From Bacillota bacterium (GTDB lineage Bacteria; Bacillota; Clostridia; Lachnospirales; Lachnospiraceae): DNA of 64,000 bases. This document shows, in pieces, positions 45,939 to 54,473 of the stretch; position 1 is the first letter of the stretch; each line of letters opens with the position of its first letter. A program made the translations under genes and the position numbers. The notes beneath the pieces were generated by a model. The model worked only from the letters and a program-made list of their open reading frames with translations, made no database searches and was not told where the DNA came from. The DNA lies in NCBI GenBank assembly GCA_023395555.1, contig JAEWYQ010000048.1, positions 101,627 to 165,626 on the forward strand, read 5' to 3'.

Positions 45939-47228
45939 ATGAGAAGCAGGAAAAGATACCGTAATTTTTTAATCTGTATTTTTCTCATAAATATTTTTCT
46001 GTTAGTATTTTTCATATATCGCACAATGGATAAAAGGATACCGGATGAAATAAAATTGTTGGTGGGCACCGAGGAGAGCTTTGATTTTGGAATGCCCCTG
46101 GAAGGGAATATAACCACGGAAGATATTGGCGTAATCCAGGTTAATGATCTAAGTGTCCCCACAGAGCAGATCAGAGTTGATTTAAAGCAGCCTTTTACCT
46201 TACAGTCAACCCAAACCGGAACCTACAGTATGGATTTGAAGCTGTTTGGTTTGTTCAGCTTCAAGCGGGTGTCCCTGGATGTGATTGACACCATGGAGCT
46301 CATCCCCTGCGGGAATCCCATCGGAATCTATGTGGAGACCGATGGAATTCTGGTACTTGGCAGCGGAAGGATCACCGGAGCGGACGGTCTGAACTACGAG
46401 CCCACCAGGGATAAGCTGAAGTCCGGGGATTATATCTTAAAAATTAATGGGACAGAGGTGAACCGTAAGAACGACTTTGTAGAGCTGATTCAGCAATGTG
46501 AGGGAAAAGACATCATCCTGCTGGTCCGCAGAAACGGGGAAGAGATTACGGTGAGCATCGAGCCGGTGAAAACAGCCAGCGGAAGCTATAAAATCGGAGC
46601 CTGGATCCGGGATAATACCCAGGGCATCGGAACGCTCACCTTTATTGCACCGGACGGACAGTTCGGCGCCCTGGGGCATGGAATCACCGATATTGACACC
46701 GGTTTGCTCATGGATGTAAAAATGGGATCTATCTATACGGCGGAGATTATGTCCATCGTTAAGGGCAAAAGCGGGGAGCCGGGAGAGCTCATCGGCATGA
46801 TCCGCCAGAGCGACAAATATAAGATAGGAAATATAAGCAATAACACTTACCAGGGGATCTTCGGAAGGATTGGTTATGGCTATGATTTTGACAGCAACAA
46901 GGGCCTGAAACCGCTGCCCATCGGACTGAAGCAGGAGGTGGAAAAGGGAAAGGCTTATATCCGATGTGCTATTGATAAAACCATCTCGGATTATGAAATT
47001 CAGATTGAAAGCGTGGATATCAGCAACAGCAATCACAGCAAAGGAATTGTGATCAGAATTACAGATAAACGGCTGGTGGAAATGACGGGAGGGATTGTCC
47101 AGGGAATGAGCGGCAGCCCGATTATCCAAAATAATAAGATAATTGGTGCGGTTACGCATGTATTTATACAGGATTCAACCAAAGGCTACGGTACTTTCAT
47201 AGAGAACATGGTAAATAATTTGGAATAA
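45939..47228 (+). CDS. spoIVB: SpoIVB sporulation serine protease
   Basis: A 429-residue sporulation-signalling peptidase. One N-terminal membrane helix (about 8-28), a PDZ domain (about 115-205; LKSGDYILKINGTEV) and the S55 peptidase domain with the catalytic histidine in GALGHGITD (His247) and serine in GMSGSPI (about 391-393). SpoIVB is made in the forespore and cuts SpoIVFA to start sigma-K activation in the mother cell. GAGGTGAAAGG precedes the ATG. It lies just upstream of spo0A, the usual order. No clear sigma-G promoter could be assigned. Confidence 0.94.
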   Translation: MRSRKRYRNFLICIFLINIFLLVFFIYRTMDKRIPDEIKLLVGTEESFDFGMPLEGNITTEDIGVIQVNDLSVPTEQIRVDLKQPFTLQSTQTGTYSMDLKLFGLFSFKRVSLDVIDTMELIPCGNPIGIYVETDGILVLGSGRITGADGLNYEPTRDKLKSGDYILKINGTEVNRKNDFVELIQQCEGKDIILLVRRNGEEITVSIEPVKTASGSYKIGAWIRDNTQGIGTLTFIAPDGQFGALGHGITDIDTGLLMDVKMGSIYTAEIMSIVKGKSGEPGELIGMIRQSDKYKIGNISNNTYQGIFGRIGYGYDFDSNKGLKPLPIGLKQEVEKGKAYIRCAIDKTISDYEIQIESVDISNSNHSKGIVIRITDKRLVEMTGGIVQGMSGSPIIQNNKIIGAVTHVFIQDSTKGYGTFIENMVNNLE

Positions 47229-47258
47229 GGAGAGCTTTTGTTATAAAAAGAATTCGAC
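47224..47258 (+). promoter_or_regulatory. Possible sigma-H promoter with a Spo0A box upstream of spo0A
   Basis: TAAGGAGAG, 12 bases, AAAGAATTC resembles the sigma-H pattern (RnAGGAwWW, 11-12, RnnGAAT). TTCGACA (47253-47259), the reverse of the Spo0A box TGTCGAA, overlaps the -10. In B. subtilis spo0A has a sigma-H promoter after spoIVB. It lies about 520 bases from the start codon. Confidence 0.35.
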
Positions 47259-47477
47259 AAAAATGCAGTAAATACAATTTGTTTCAGAGAGAGAATACAG
47301 CACATTAATTGCTAATAAATTCCAATCACACACAAAATATTGTGGTTCCCATTTTATTCTTAAAAAACAGACTTATTATCATGTCGATTGGTGCGGTATT
47401 AAATGTTTGAAAGTTGTAAATTTTATGATTATAATTCAGACATGGCAATAATTTACAGCAACTGATAATCGAAAACT

Positions 47478-47484
47478 TGTCGAA
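47478..47484 (+). promoter_or_regulatory. Spo0A box upstream of spo0A
   Basis: TGTCGAA matches the Spo0A-binding heptamer TGNCGAA exactly. It lies about 110 bases before the sigma-A promoter at 47592, fit for feedback control. A seven-base match alone can occur by chance. Confidence 0.45.
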
Positions 47485-47591
47485 GAAACTTCTGAATTTT
47501 GTGCAGTTTAATGGGTTAAAATGTAAAAGACTAATAATAAAAGTCACATTATGGTACTTATATTTTGTTTAATTTGCTAAAGCAATATAGA

Positions 47592-47620
47592 TTGACGCGT
47601 AATTAGCTAAGATGTATAAT
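47592..47620 (+). promoter_or_regulatory. Vegetative promoter of spo0A
   Basis: TTGACG (47592-47597), 17 bases, TATAAT (47615-47620), about 160 bases upstream of the spo0A start. The rest of 47229-47779 is AT-rich and holds no gene I can support. Confidence 0.75.
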
Positions 47621-47779
47621 GATATCATAAAAATAACATGAAACCCAAAATACTGCACGAAAATTCACGATAAGTGAAGACACGTATATGTACAACCCGG
47701 GATACAGGCCAGATGAAGAGATATTTTAAGGGGATTTGTTTTAGGAGAACAAAATATGTAATGGAGGTTGGAAGGTAAA

Positions 47780-48586
47780 ATGGGTAAAATTAATGTAGCT
47801 ATCGTTGACGACAATGAGAGAATGGTAAATCTGCTGGAAGATATTTTGAAGGAAGATTCGGAAATTGAGGTTGTTGGTAAATCAGAAAATGGAATTGATG
47901 CTCTGGACATGATCAAAGAGAAGAAACCGGATGTTGTTTTATTAGATTTAATAATGCCGAAGTTGGACGGGCTGGGAGTAATGGAGAAGATCCGGAGGGA
48001 TACGGAATTGAAGAAGAGTCCTTCCTTCATCGTCATAACAGCAATCGGTCAAGAAGGTGTTACAGAGAATGCATTTGACCTGGGTGCCAGCTATTATATT
48101 ATGAAACCCTTTGATAATAACGTGATTCTGTCTCGAATCAAGCAGGTGAAAGGGGATTATCACAGCAAGCTGATTGATAACCATAGAGTCAGCGCATATG
48201 AAAACAGAAGCTCCAGCTCCTATGTGGAACGCAATCTGGAATCGGATGTGACCAATATCATACATGAGATTGGTGTTCCCGCACATATTAAGGGTTATCA
48301 GTACTTACGGGATGCGATCATGATGTCCGTGAATGATGCAGAGATGTTGAATTCTATCACAAAGATTTTATATCCTTCTATTGCGAAGCGCCATAAGACA
48401 ACCCCAAGCAGAGTGGAAAGGGCGATACGGCATGCGATAGAGGTGGCCTGGAGCCGGGGAAAGATGGATACCATCGATGAACTATTCGGCTATACCGTAA
48501 GCAACGGCAAGGGAAAGCCGACTAATTCAGAGTTTGTGGCATTAATTGCAGATAAGATCCGGTTAGAATATAAATTACGGTCATAA
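47780..48586 (+). CDS. spo0A: Spo0A sporulation master regulator
   Basis: A 268-residue response regulator. The receiver domain (about 4-125) has the acidic pocket Asp10-Asp11 and phosphoacceptor Asp56 in VVLLDLIMP, with Lys in MKPFD. The C-terminal Spo0A effector domain (about 155-265) holds [18 protein letters not shown], the DNA-recognition helix region, which is nearly invariant in the family. Phosphorylated Spo0A starts sporulation. The frame opens at TTG 47768, but ATG 47780, with GGAAGG just upstream, starts the canonical sequence. A vegetative promoter and Spo0A boxes lie upstream; a strong terminator follows. Confidence 0.97.
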   Translation: MGKINVAIVDDNERMVNLLEDILKEDSEIEVVGKSENGIDALDMIKEKKPDVVLLDLIMPKLDGLGVMEKIRRDTELKKSPSFIVITAIGQEGVTENAFDLGASYYIMKPFDNNVILSRIKQVKGDYHSKLIDNHRVSAYENRSSSSYVERNLESDVTNIIHEIGVPAHIKGYQYLRDAIMMSVNDAEMLNSITKILYPSIAKRHKTTPSRVERAIRHAIEVAWSRGKMDTIDELFGYTVSNGKGKPTNSEFVALIADKIRLEYKLRS

Positions 48587-48629
48587 TCAGCAGGTTGCAC
48601 ATGGGATGTTGCAAATTAATTTACATAAG

Positions 48630-48676
48630 AAGGCCTGCGGTCACAGGGGGACTTCCCTGACGCCGCGGGCCTTTTT
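48630..48676 (+). terminator. spo0A terminator, T-tract interrupted by an inserted element
   Basis: AAGGCCTGCGG (48630-48640) pairs with CCGCGGGCCTT (48663-48673), with an inner CAGGG/CCCTG stem, ending in CTTTTT. The inverted-repeat element starts right after this T-run, and CTTTTT recurs at its other end. Confidence 0.88.
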
Positions 48677-48852
48677 GGTTACAGTTCACAGGGCAGTCAG
48701 TTAAGACCCGAGCGCTGTATCAAATCCCTTTTACTTGCCTTACCTTCGCGTGTTCAGGACGCTCCGCTTCACAAGATACGCTCAGACGGTCAGCGTAAAA
48801 GGGATTTGATACAGCGCTCGGGTCTTAACTAACTGCCCTGTGAACTGTAACC
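48677..48852. mobile_element. MITE-like element with 58-bp terminal inverted repeats
   Basis: The left arm (48677-48734, beginning GGTTACAGTTCACAGG) and right arm (48795-48852, ending CTGTGAACTGTAACC) are 58 bases each and match at 57 positions. They enclose 60 bases with a small GCGT/ACGC hairpin but no ORF. CTTTTT occurs directly before (48671-48676) and after (48853-48858), like a 6-bp target duplication within the spo0A terminator. This is the structure of a miniature inverted-repeat transposable element moved by a transposase elsewhere. The transcript would fold into a very stable hairpin, so an RNA role is also possible. Confidence 0.7.
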
Positions 48853-48890
48853 CTTTTTGCGGTATTTCCATAGGGGAAAAGTCAAACATG

Positions 48891-48919
48891 TTGTAAAGAT
48901 ATACAAACTATGTTATAAT
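48891..48919 (+). promoter_or_regulatory. Upstream promoter in the gap leader region
   Basis: TTGTAA (48891-48896), 17 bases, TATAAT (48914-48919), some 370 bases before gap. It may give a long-leader gap transcript or a separate small RNA. I see no other gene in 48860-49060. Confidence 0.5.
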
Positions 48920-49062
48920 GGAATGTAGTGGATGTGAGGGACAGCACCTTTTTTCGCTTTCGTCATAGCATGGTTATCACGATAAAATTGCACAAAAATA
49001 GATAACCTGCTTTATAAATTAGTAACATATTCATAATTATAATGAAATAGGGAAATAAGCTC

Positions 49063-49091
49063 TTGATATTTTGTTGTAAATTAGGTAAAAT
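49063..49091 (+). promoter_or_regulatory. Main promoter of the glycolysis operon
   Basis: TTGATA (49063-49068), 17 bases, TAAAAT (49086-49091). The expected start near 49098 leaves a 190-base leader with a hairpin, TTCCCAA-ttcc-TTGGGAA (49129-49146), which could protect the mRNA 5' end. No CggR operator was recognised. Confidence 0.6.
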
Positions 49092-49285
49092 ATTTTTGGA
49101 TTGAGAAAATTTTGTCAATGTATTCCGGTTCCCAATTCCTTGGGAAATAAGATTTTACAGAAAGTATCTACTTTGATTAATTGCTGTCCTCAATGTACCG
49201 ATAACAAGCATTTGACAGGAAAATCAGTTCGTTGGTACCTTGGGCAGTATATTATAAATTTAAATAATTTAGGAGGAATATAATC

Positions 49286-50293
49286 ATGGCAGTAAAAGTA
49301 GCAATTAACGGTTTTGGACGTATTGGCCGTCTCGCATTCAGACAGATGTTCGGTGCGGAAGGTTACGAAATTGTAGCTATCAACGATTTAACAGATGCTA
49401 AAATGTTAGCACACTTATTAAAATACGATTCCGCACAGGGCAGATATGTTGGTCACGAGGTAGTAGCAAAGGAGAACTCCATTGTTGTAGACGGCAAGGA
49501 GATCCAGATCTACGCTCAGAAGAACCCGGCTGACTTACCTTGGGGCAAGCTTGGAGTAGATGTAGTTCTTGAGTGCACAGGCTTCTTCGCTTCCAAGGCT
49601 AAGTCTCAGGCACATATCGATGCAGGCGCTAAGAAGGTTGTTATCTCCGCTCCGGCCGGTGATGATCTTCCCACCGTTGTATTCAGCGTAAACGAGGATA
49701 TCTTAAAGGCAAGCGACACCATTATTTCCGCCGCTTCCTGCACCACCAACTGCCTGGCACCCATGGCTGCCACATTGAACAAGTTAGTTTCCATCGAGAA
49801 GGGCTTCATGACCACCATCCATGCTTATACCGGTGATCAGATGACTCTGGACGGACCTCATCCGAAGGGTGATTTAAGAAGAGCACGTGCTGCAGCTGCT
49901 AATATTGTTCCCAACTCCACAGGCGCAGCTAAGGCTATCGGCCTTGTAATCCCTGAGTTAAGCGGCAAGCTGGACGGCGCTGCACAGAGAGTACCCGTTC
50001 CCACAGGCTCCCTTACTGAATTAGTTGCAGTTGTGAACGGCAAGGTAACCAAGGCTGAGATCAACGAAGCGATGAAGGCTGCACAGAGCGCATCCTACGG
50101 CTACACTGAGGACGAGCTGGTTTCCAGCGATATCGTGGGAATTACCTACGGTTCCTTATTTGATGCCACCCAGACCAAGGTGACCGATCTGGGAGACAAG
50201 ACCTTAGTTAAGGTAGTGTCCTGGTATGATAATGAGAACTCCTACACAAGCCAGATGGTTAGAACAATTAAATACTTTGCTGAATTAGCATAA
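49286..50293 (+). CDS. gap: Glyceraldehyde-3-phosphate dehydrogenase
   Basis: A 335-residue type I GAPDH. The Rossmann motif [13 protein letters not shown] is at the N-terminus; the active-site [12 protein letters not shown] has Cys152, and the catalytic His lies in the following beta sheet. It oxidises glyceraldehyde-3-phosphate to 1,3-bisphosphoglycerate with NAD+. TTAGGAGG sits upstream of the ATG. Codons such as AAG, GTT and TAC with CTT/TTA leucines look strongly biased, as expected for a highly expressed gene. It heads the gap-pgk-tpiA-gpmI cluster but is followed by a strong terminator, so it is probably made in excess. Confidence 0.97.
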   Translation: MAVKVAINGFGRIGRLAFRQMFGAEGYEIVAINDLTDAKMLAHLLKYDSAQGRYVGHEVVAKENSIVVDGKEIQIYAQKNPADLPWGKLGVDVVLECTGFFASKAKSQAHIDAGAKKVVISAPAGDDLPTVVFSVNEDILKASDTIISAASCTTNCLAPMAATLNKLVSIEKGFMTTIHAYTGDQMTLDGPHPKGDLRRARAAAANIVPNSTGAAKAIGLVIPELSGKLDGAAQRVPVPTGSLTELVAVVNGKVTKAEINEAMKAAQSASYGYTEDELVSSDIVGITYGSLFDATQTKVTDLGDKTLVKVVSWYDNENSYTSQMVRTIKYFAELA

Positions 50294-50321
50294 AGTTTAC
50301 AATGCTTAATTGATCCATCAT

Positions 50322-50354
50322 GGGTCCGGTCTTTCAGGACCGGACCCTTTTGTT
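50322..50354 (+). terminator. Terminator between gap and pgk
   Basis: GGGTCCGGTC (50322-50331) pairs perfectly with GACCGGACCC (50338-50347), followed by TTTTGTTT. Partial read-through would supply pgk-tpiA-gpmI. Confidence 0.92.
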
Positions 50355-50424
50355 TCGCCGTAGTTGATGGTATGGATAACATAGAATTCCTGAATAAGAG
50401 CGCAGTACTGAAAGGAGAAAGATT

Positions 50425-51618
50425 ATGTTAAATAAGAAATCTGTTGATGATATCAATGTAAAAGGGAAAAAGGTTCTGGTAAGATGTGATTTCAATGTTC
50501 CTCTGCAGGATGGCAGAATTACCGATGAGGTGCGCCTGGTGGAGGCTCTCCCCACCATTAAGAAGCTGATTGCAGATGGCGGTAAAGTGATTCTCTGCTC
50601 CCATTTAGGCAAGCCCAAGGGTGAGCCCAAGCCGGAGCTGTCCCTTGCCCCTGTTGCGGCAAGGCTGACGGAATTATTGGGACAGAATGTCACTTTTGCA
50701 AAGGATGACAATGTAGTCGGCGACAATGCCAGAGCGGCCGTAGCGGCTATGAAGGACGGCGATGTGGTTCTCCTTGAGAATACCCGTTACAGAGCGGAAG
50801 AGACGAAGAACGGAGAAGCCTTCAGCAAGGAGCTGGCCTCCCTGTGTGATGTATTTGTAGATGATGCTTTTGGTACCGCTCATAGAGCGCACTGCTCCAA
50901 TGTTGGCGTTACAAAATTTGTGGATATCGCTGTGGTAGGCTATTTAATGCAGAAGGAGATCGAGTTCCTGGGCAATGCGGTGAACAATCCCCAGAGACCC
51001 TTCGTAGCAATTCTCGGCGGCTCCAAGGTGTCCAGCAAGATTTCTGTTATTGACAATCTTCTCGAAAAGGTGGATACTCTCATCATCGGCGGCGGAATGG
51101 CATATACCTTTATGAAAGCTCTTGGCGAAGAGGTGGGCAATTCCCTGTTAGAGCCGGACTACATCGAATATTCAAAGCAGATGCTTGAAAAGGCTGAGAA
51201 AAAGGGAGTTAAATTATTGATTCCCGTGGATACTGTGGTTGCTCAGGAATTCTCCAATGATACGGCCTTCAAGACCGTAGAACGCGGCGGAATTGAGCCG
51301 GGCTGGCAGGGCCTTGATATCGGTGAGAAGACCCGTGCGCTTTATGCAGATGCCATTAAGGAAGCTAAGACGGTTGTATGGAACGGACCCATGGGCGTAT
51401 TCGAGTTCTCCAACTTTGCGGCAGGCACCATCGCAGTGGCAAAGGCATTGGCGGAAATCGATGCTACCACCATCATCGGCGGCGGTGATTCCGCGGCGGC
51501 AGTGAATATTCTGGGCTTCGGCGATAAGATGACCCATATTTCCACCGGTGGCGGCGCTTCCCTTGAATTCCTGGAGGGTAAGGAGCTTCCCGGTGTTGCA
51601 GCAGCAAACGATAAGTAA
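50425..51618 (+). CDS. pgk: Phosphoglycerate kinase
   Basis: A 397-residue PGK of standard length, with the N-terminal substrate motif [10 protein letters not shown], the HLGKPKG loop, and the C-terminal nucleotide region ([22 protein letters not shown]). It makes ATP from 1,3-bisphosphoglycerate. AAAGGAG precedes the ATG. The tpiA gene follows after 16 bases, so the two are one transcript. Confidence 0.97.
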   Translation: MLNKKSVDDINVKGKKVLVRCDFNVPLQDGRITDEVRLVEALPTIKKLIADGGKVILCSHLGKPKGEPKPELSLAPVAARLTELLGQNVTFAKDDNVVGDNARAAVAAMKDGDVVLLENTRYRAEETKNGEAFSKELASLCDVFVDDAFGTAHRAHCSNVGVTKFVDIAVVGYLMQKEIEFLGNAVNNPQRPFVAILGGSKVSSKISVIDNLLEKVDTLIIGGGMAYTFMKALGEEVGNSLLEPDYIEYSKQMLEKAEKKGVKLLIPVDTVVAQEFSNDTAFKTVERGGIEPGWQGLDIGEKTRALYADAIKEAKTVVWNGPMGVFEFSNFAAGTIAVAKALAEIDATTIIGGGDSAAAVNILGFGDKMTHISTGGGASLEFLEGKELPGVAAANDK

Positions 51619-51634
51619 ATGATTGGAGAATATT

Positions 51635-52381
51635 ATGCGTAGAAAAATTATTGCAGGCAACTGGAAGATGAATAAGACTCCCGCAGAGACGGTTGCCCTG
51701 ATTAATGAATTAAAGCCTTTGGTAGTAACCGAGGATGCGGATGTTGTATTCTGTGTTCCGGCAATTTCTTTGACAACCGCCCTGGAGACAGCCAAGGGAA
51801 GCAATATTGCCATTGGTGCCCAGAATATGTATTATGAGGAGAGCGGTGCCTATACCGGGGAGATCGCTCCCGCCATGCTGACCAGCATCGGAGTAAAATA
51901 TGTTATTATCGGTCATTCTGAGAGAAGAGAGTATTTCGCAGAGACGGATGAGACGGTGAATAAAAAGGTGCTGAAGGCTTTTGAACACGGTATCACACCG
52001 ATTATCTGCTGCGGAGAGACTCTGAAGCAGAGAGAACAGGGGATTACTATTGACTGGATCCGTCAGCAGATCAAGATTGCTTTCTTAAGTGTCACCGCGG
52101 ATCAGGCGAAGACGGCAGTCATTGCCTATGAGCCCATCTGGGCCATCGGAACCGGTAAGGTTGCCACCACCGAGCAGGCGGAGGAAGTGTGCAAGGCAAT
52201 CCGTGAATGCATCGCTGAGATTTACGATGAGACAACGGCGGCAGCAATCCGTATCCAGTACGGCGGCAGTGTAACAGCAGCCAGTGCGGCAGATTTATTC
52301 TCCCAGCCCAATATTGACGGCGGATTAGTGGGCGGAGCAAGTCTGAAGGCCGATTTTGGCAAGATTGTAAATTACAAATAA
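51635..52381 (+). CDS. tpiA: Triosephosphate isomerase
   Basis: A 248-residue TIM barrel with the N-terminal GNWKMN lysine motif, catalytic His in IIGHSERR, catalytic Glu in [12 protein letters not shown], and the phosphate loops YGGSV and GGLVGGASL. It interconverts dihydroxyacetone phosphate and glyceraldehyde-3-phosphate. The frame also opens at TTG 51623; ATG 51635 with TTGGAG begins the canonical [12 protein letters not shown]. Confidence 0.97.
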   Translation: MRRKIIAGNWKMNKTPAETVALINELKPLVVTEDADVVFCVPAISLTTALETAKGSNIAIGAQNMYYEESGAYTGEIAPAMLTSIGVKYVIIGHSERREYFAETDETVNKKVLKAFEHGITPIICCGETLKQREQGITIDWIRQQIKIAFLSVTADQAKTAVIAYEPIWAIGTGKVATTEQAEEVCKAIRECIAEIYDETTAAAIRIQYGGSVTAASAADLFSQPNIDGGLVGGASLKADFGKIVNYK

Positions 52382-52403
52382 GATTTCTTAATTCATTTCA
52401 TCG

Positions 52404-52434
52404 CCTCTGACCGGATTCATAATCCGGTCAGAGG
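52404..52434 (+). terminator. Hairpin between tpiA and gpmI
   Basis: CCTCTGACCGGAT (52404-52416) pairs perfectly with ATCCGGTCAGAGG (52422-52434), followed only by ATTTTAT. It is probably a leaky terminator or stabiliser. Confidence 0.65.
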
Positions 52435-52460
52435 ATTTTATAAAGGAGACAAGTAAACAT

Positions 52461-54011
52461 ATGAGTAAAAAACCCACAGTATTAATGATATTAGACGGTT
52501 ACGGCCTGAATGAAAGAACGGACAGCAATGCGGTGGCGGAGGCCAACACCCCAGTCATGGACCGGTTAATGGCGGAGTATCCCTTTGTGAAGGGCTATGC
52601 CAGCGGAATGGCGGTTGGTCTTCCCGACGGGCAGATGGGCAATTCTGAGGTTGGTCACATCAATATGGGAGCCGGACGGATTGTATATCAGGAGCTGACC
52701 AGAATCACCAAGGAGATTCAGGACGGTGATTTCTTTAAGAACGCGGCACTGCTTACGGCAGTGGACAATTGCAAGAGAAATAATTCGGCCCTGCACCTCT
52801 TCGGACTGTTATCCGACGGCGGTGTGCACAGCCATAATACCCACCTCTATGCTTTACTGGAGCTGGCCAAAAGACAGGGCCTGACCAATGTATATGTCCA
52901 TGCCTTCCTGGATGGACGTGATACCCCTCCGGCCTCCGGCAAGGGCTTTGTGGAAGAGCTCTGGGAGCAGATGAAGATCATCGGTGTGGGCAAGATTGCC
53001 ACCGTGATGGGAAGATATTATGTCATGGACCGTGACAACCGCTGGGATCGCGTGGAAAAGGCTTACCGTGCCATGGTATACGGCGAGGGAGAGAAGGCGG
53101 AGAGCGGAGTGCTTGCCGTGCAGAATTCTTATGATGCGGAGAAATACGATGAATTTGTACTTCCCACGGTTGTAATGGAGGATGGAAGGCCGGTAGCGAC
53201 CTTGAAGGATAAGGATTCCGTGATTTTCTATAACTTTAGACCGGACAGGGCCAGAGAGATTACCAGGGCATTCTGTGACGAGGAGTTCAAGGGCTTTGAC
53301 CGGGGAAAGAGGCTGGAGCTTACTTATACCTGCTTCTCGGAATATGATATTACCATTCCCAATAAGATTGTTGCTTTTCATAAGATATCCCTTGATAATA
53401 CCTTTGGGCAGTTCCTTGCGGCGCATCACAAGACCCAGCTTCGTCTGGCTGAGACGGAGAAGTATGCCCATGTTACCTTCTTCTTTAATGCCGGAGTTGA
53501 GGTGCCCAATGAAGGAGAGGACCGTATTCTTGTCAGCTCTCCCAAGGTAGCCACCTACGACCTGCAGCCGGAGATGAGCGCTTATGAAGTGGCGGATAAT
53601 CTGGTGAAGGCCATCAAATCCGACAAATACGATGTTATTGTAGTGAACTTTGCCAATCCGGATATGGTTGGTCATACCGGAATTGAAGCAGCAGCCATCA
53701 AAGCGATTGAAGCAGTGGATCAATGTGTCGGCAGAGCCGTAGATGCCCTGCTTGAGGTGGACGGTCAGATGTTCATCTGTGCAGACCACGGCAATGCGGA
53801 ACAGCTGGTGGATTATACCACCCATGAGCCTTTTACCGCCCATACCACCAATCCGGTTCCTTTTATTCTGGTAAACTATGGTAAGAATTATACTCTGGCA
53901 GAAGGCGGATGTCTTGCGGATATTATTCCTACTCTCATAGAGATGATGGGGATGGTGAAGCCGGAGGAAATGACCGGGAAATCGTTACTCAAGCGAATAG
54001 ATTCGCTTTAA
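52461..54011 (+). CDS. gpmI: Cofactor-independent phosphoglycerate mutase
   Basis: A 516-residue, manganese-dependent mutase. The phospho-acceptor serine is Ser62 in GQMGNSEVGH; metal-binding motifs include LDGYG near the N-terminus, and DMVGHTG and CADHGNAEQ near the C-terminus. It converts 3-phosphoglycerate to 2-phosphoglycerate. AAAGGAG lies upstream. In Bacillus it lies between tpiA and eno; here eno is absent and secG follows, a common clostridial order. Confidence 0.96.
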   Translation: MSKKPTVLMILDGYGLNERTDSNAVAEANTPVMDRLMAEYPFVKGYASGMAVGLPDGQMGNSEVGHINMGAGRIVYQELTRITKEIQDGDFFKNAALLTAVDNCKRNNSALHLFGLLSDGGVHSHNTHLYALLELAKRQGLTNVYVHAFLDGRDTPPASGKGFVEELWEQMKIIGVGKIATVMGRYYVMDRDNRWDRVEKAYRAMVYGEGEKAESGVLAVQNSYDAEKYDEFVLPTVVMEDGRPVATLKDKDSVIFYNFRPDRAREITRAFCDEEFKGFDRGKRLELTYTCFSEYDITIPNKIVAFHKISLDNTFGQFLAAHHKTQLRLAETEKYAHVTFFFNAGVEVPNEGEDRILVSSPKVATYDLQPEMSAYEVADNLVKAIKSDKYDVIVVNFANPDMVGHTGIEAAAIKAIEAVDQCVGRAVDALLEVDGQMFICADHGNAEQLVDYTTHEPFTAHTTNPVPFILVNYGKNYTLAEGGCLADIIPTLIEMMGMVKPEEMTGKSLLKRIDSL

Positions 54012-54019
54012 AAAATAGG

Positions 54020-54048
54020 TTGAAATAATTTCTATTCTATGTTAGAAT
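54020..54048 (+). promoter_or_regulatory. Promoter of secG
   Basis: TTGAAA (54020-54025), 17 bases, TAGAAT (54043-54048), followed by TTAGGAGG and ATG 54076. It lies just after the gpmI stop. Confidence 0.55.
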
Positions 54049-54075
54049 TGAATTTAGTTTTTAGGAGGTGCGGAC

Positions 54076-54315
54076 ATGGAGGCATTAAAGCTAATCGTTC
54101 AGATTATATACATTTTAGTATGTATAGCATTGACATTCGTAGTGTTGAGACAGGAAGGCAAGACAGCAGGGTTATCCGGTGCTATTACTGGTACGGGTGA
54201 GACCTACTGGAGTAAGAATAAAGGACGTTCTGCAGAAGGTACTCTGGTAAGAGTAACGGAATACCTGGCAGCAGCATTCATGGTTCTTTCTATTATTTTA
54301 TGCTTGAAATGGTAA
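54076..54315 (+). CDS. secG: Protein translocase subunit SecG
   Basis: A 79-residue protein with two membrane helices (about 5-25 and 58-77) and the GLSGAITGTGETYW loop typical of SecG. It supports SecYE/SecA in protein export. The ribosome site is TTAGGAGG. The order secG-rnr-smpB-ssrA is conserved in Firmicutes. A terminator follows. Confidence 0.93.
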   Translation: MEALKLIVQIIYILVCIALTFVVLRQEGKTAGLSGAITGTGETYWSKNKGRSAEGTLVRVTEYLAAAFMVLSIILCLKW

Positions 54316-54337
54316 TAACTGAGATAAGTTAGTTATA

Positions 54338-54371
54338 AAAACACTCTGAACGTTGATCAGGGTGTTTTTTT
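54338..54371 (+). terminator. Terminator after secG
   Basis: AAACACTCTGA (54338-54348) pairs with TCAGGGTGTTT (54357-54367), one G-U pair, followed by a T-run. Confidence 0.9.
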
Positions 54372-54473
54372 ATAAATTTTTATTTTAAATCAAGCAATTT
54401 ATGGTATACTATCAATACAAAGGCTAATATGGACAAACTGAGGTCTGAGGTGCCGGGAAGAGCAGGTGAAACG

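Noticed and set aside
48677..48852. CRISPR array or group II intron
   Set aside because: There is one inverted repeat pair, no spaced direct repeats, and no reverse-transcriptase or ribozyme core.
49101..49283. 60-codon frame in the gap leader
   Set aside because: Weak start, no ribosome site, no recognisable protein, and it lies inside the promoter and leader region of gap.
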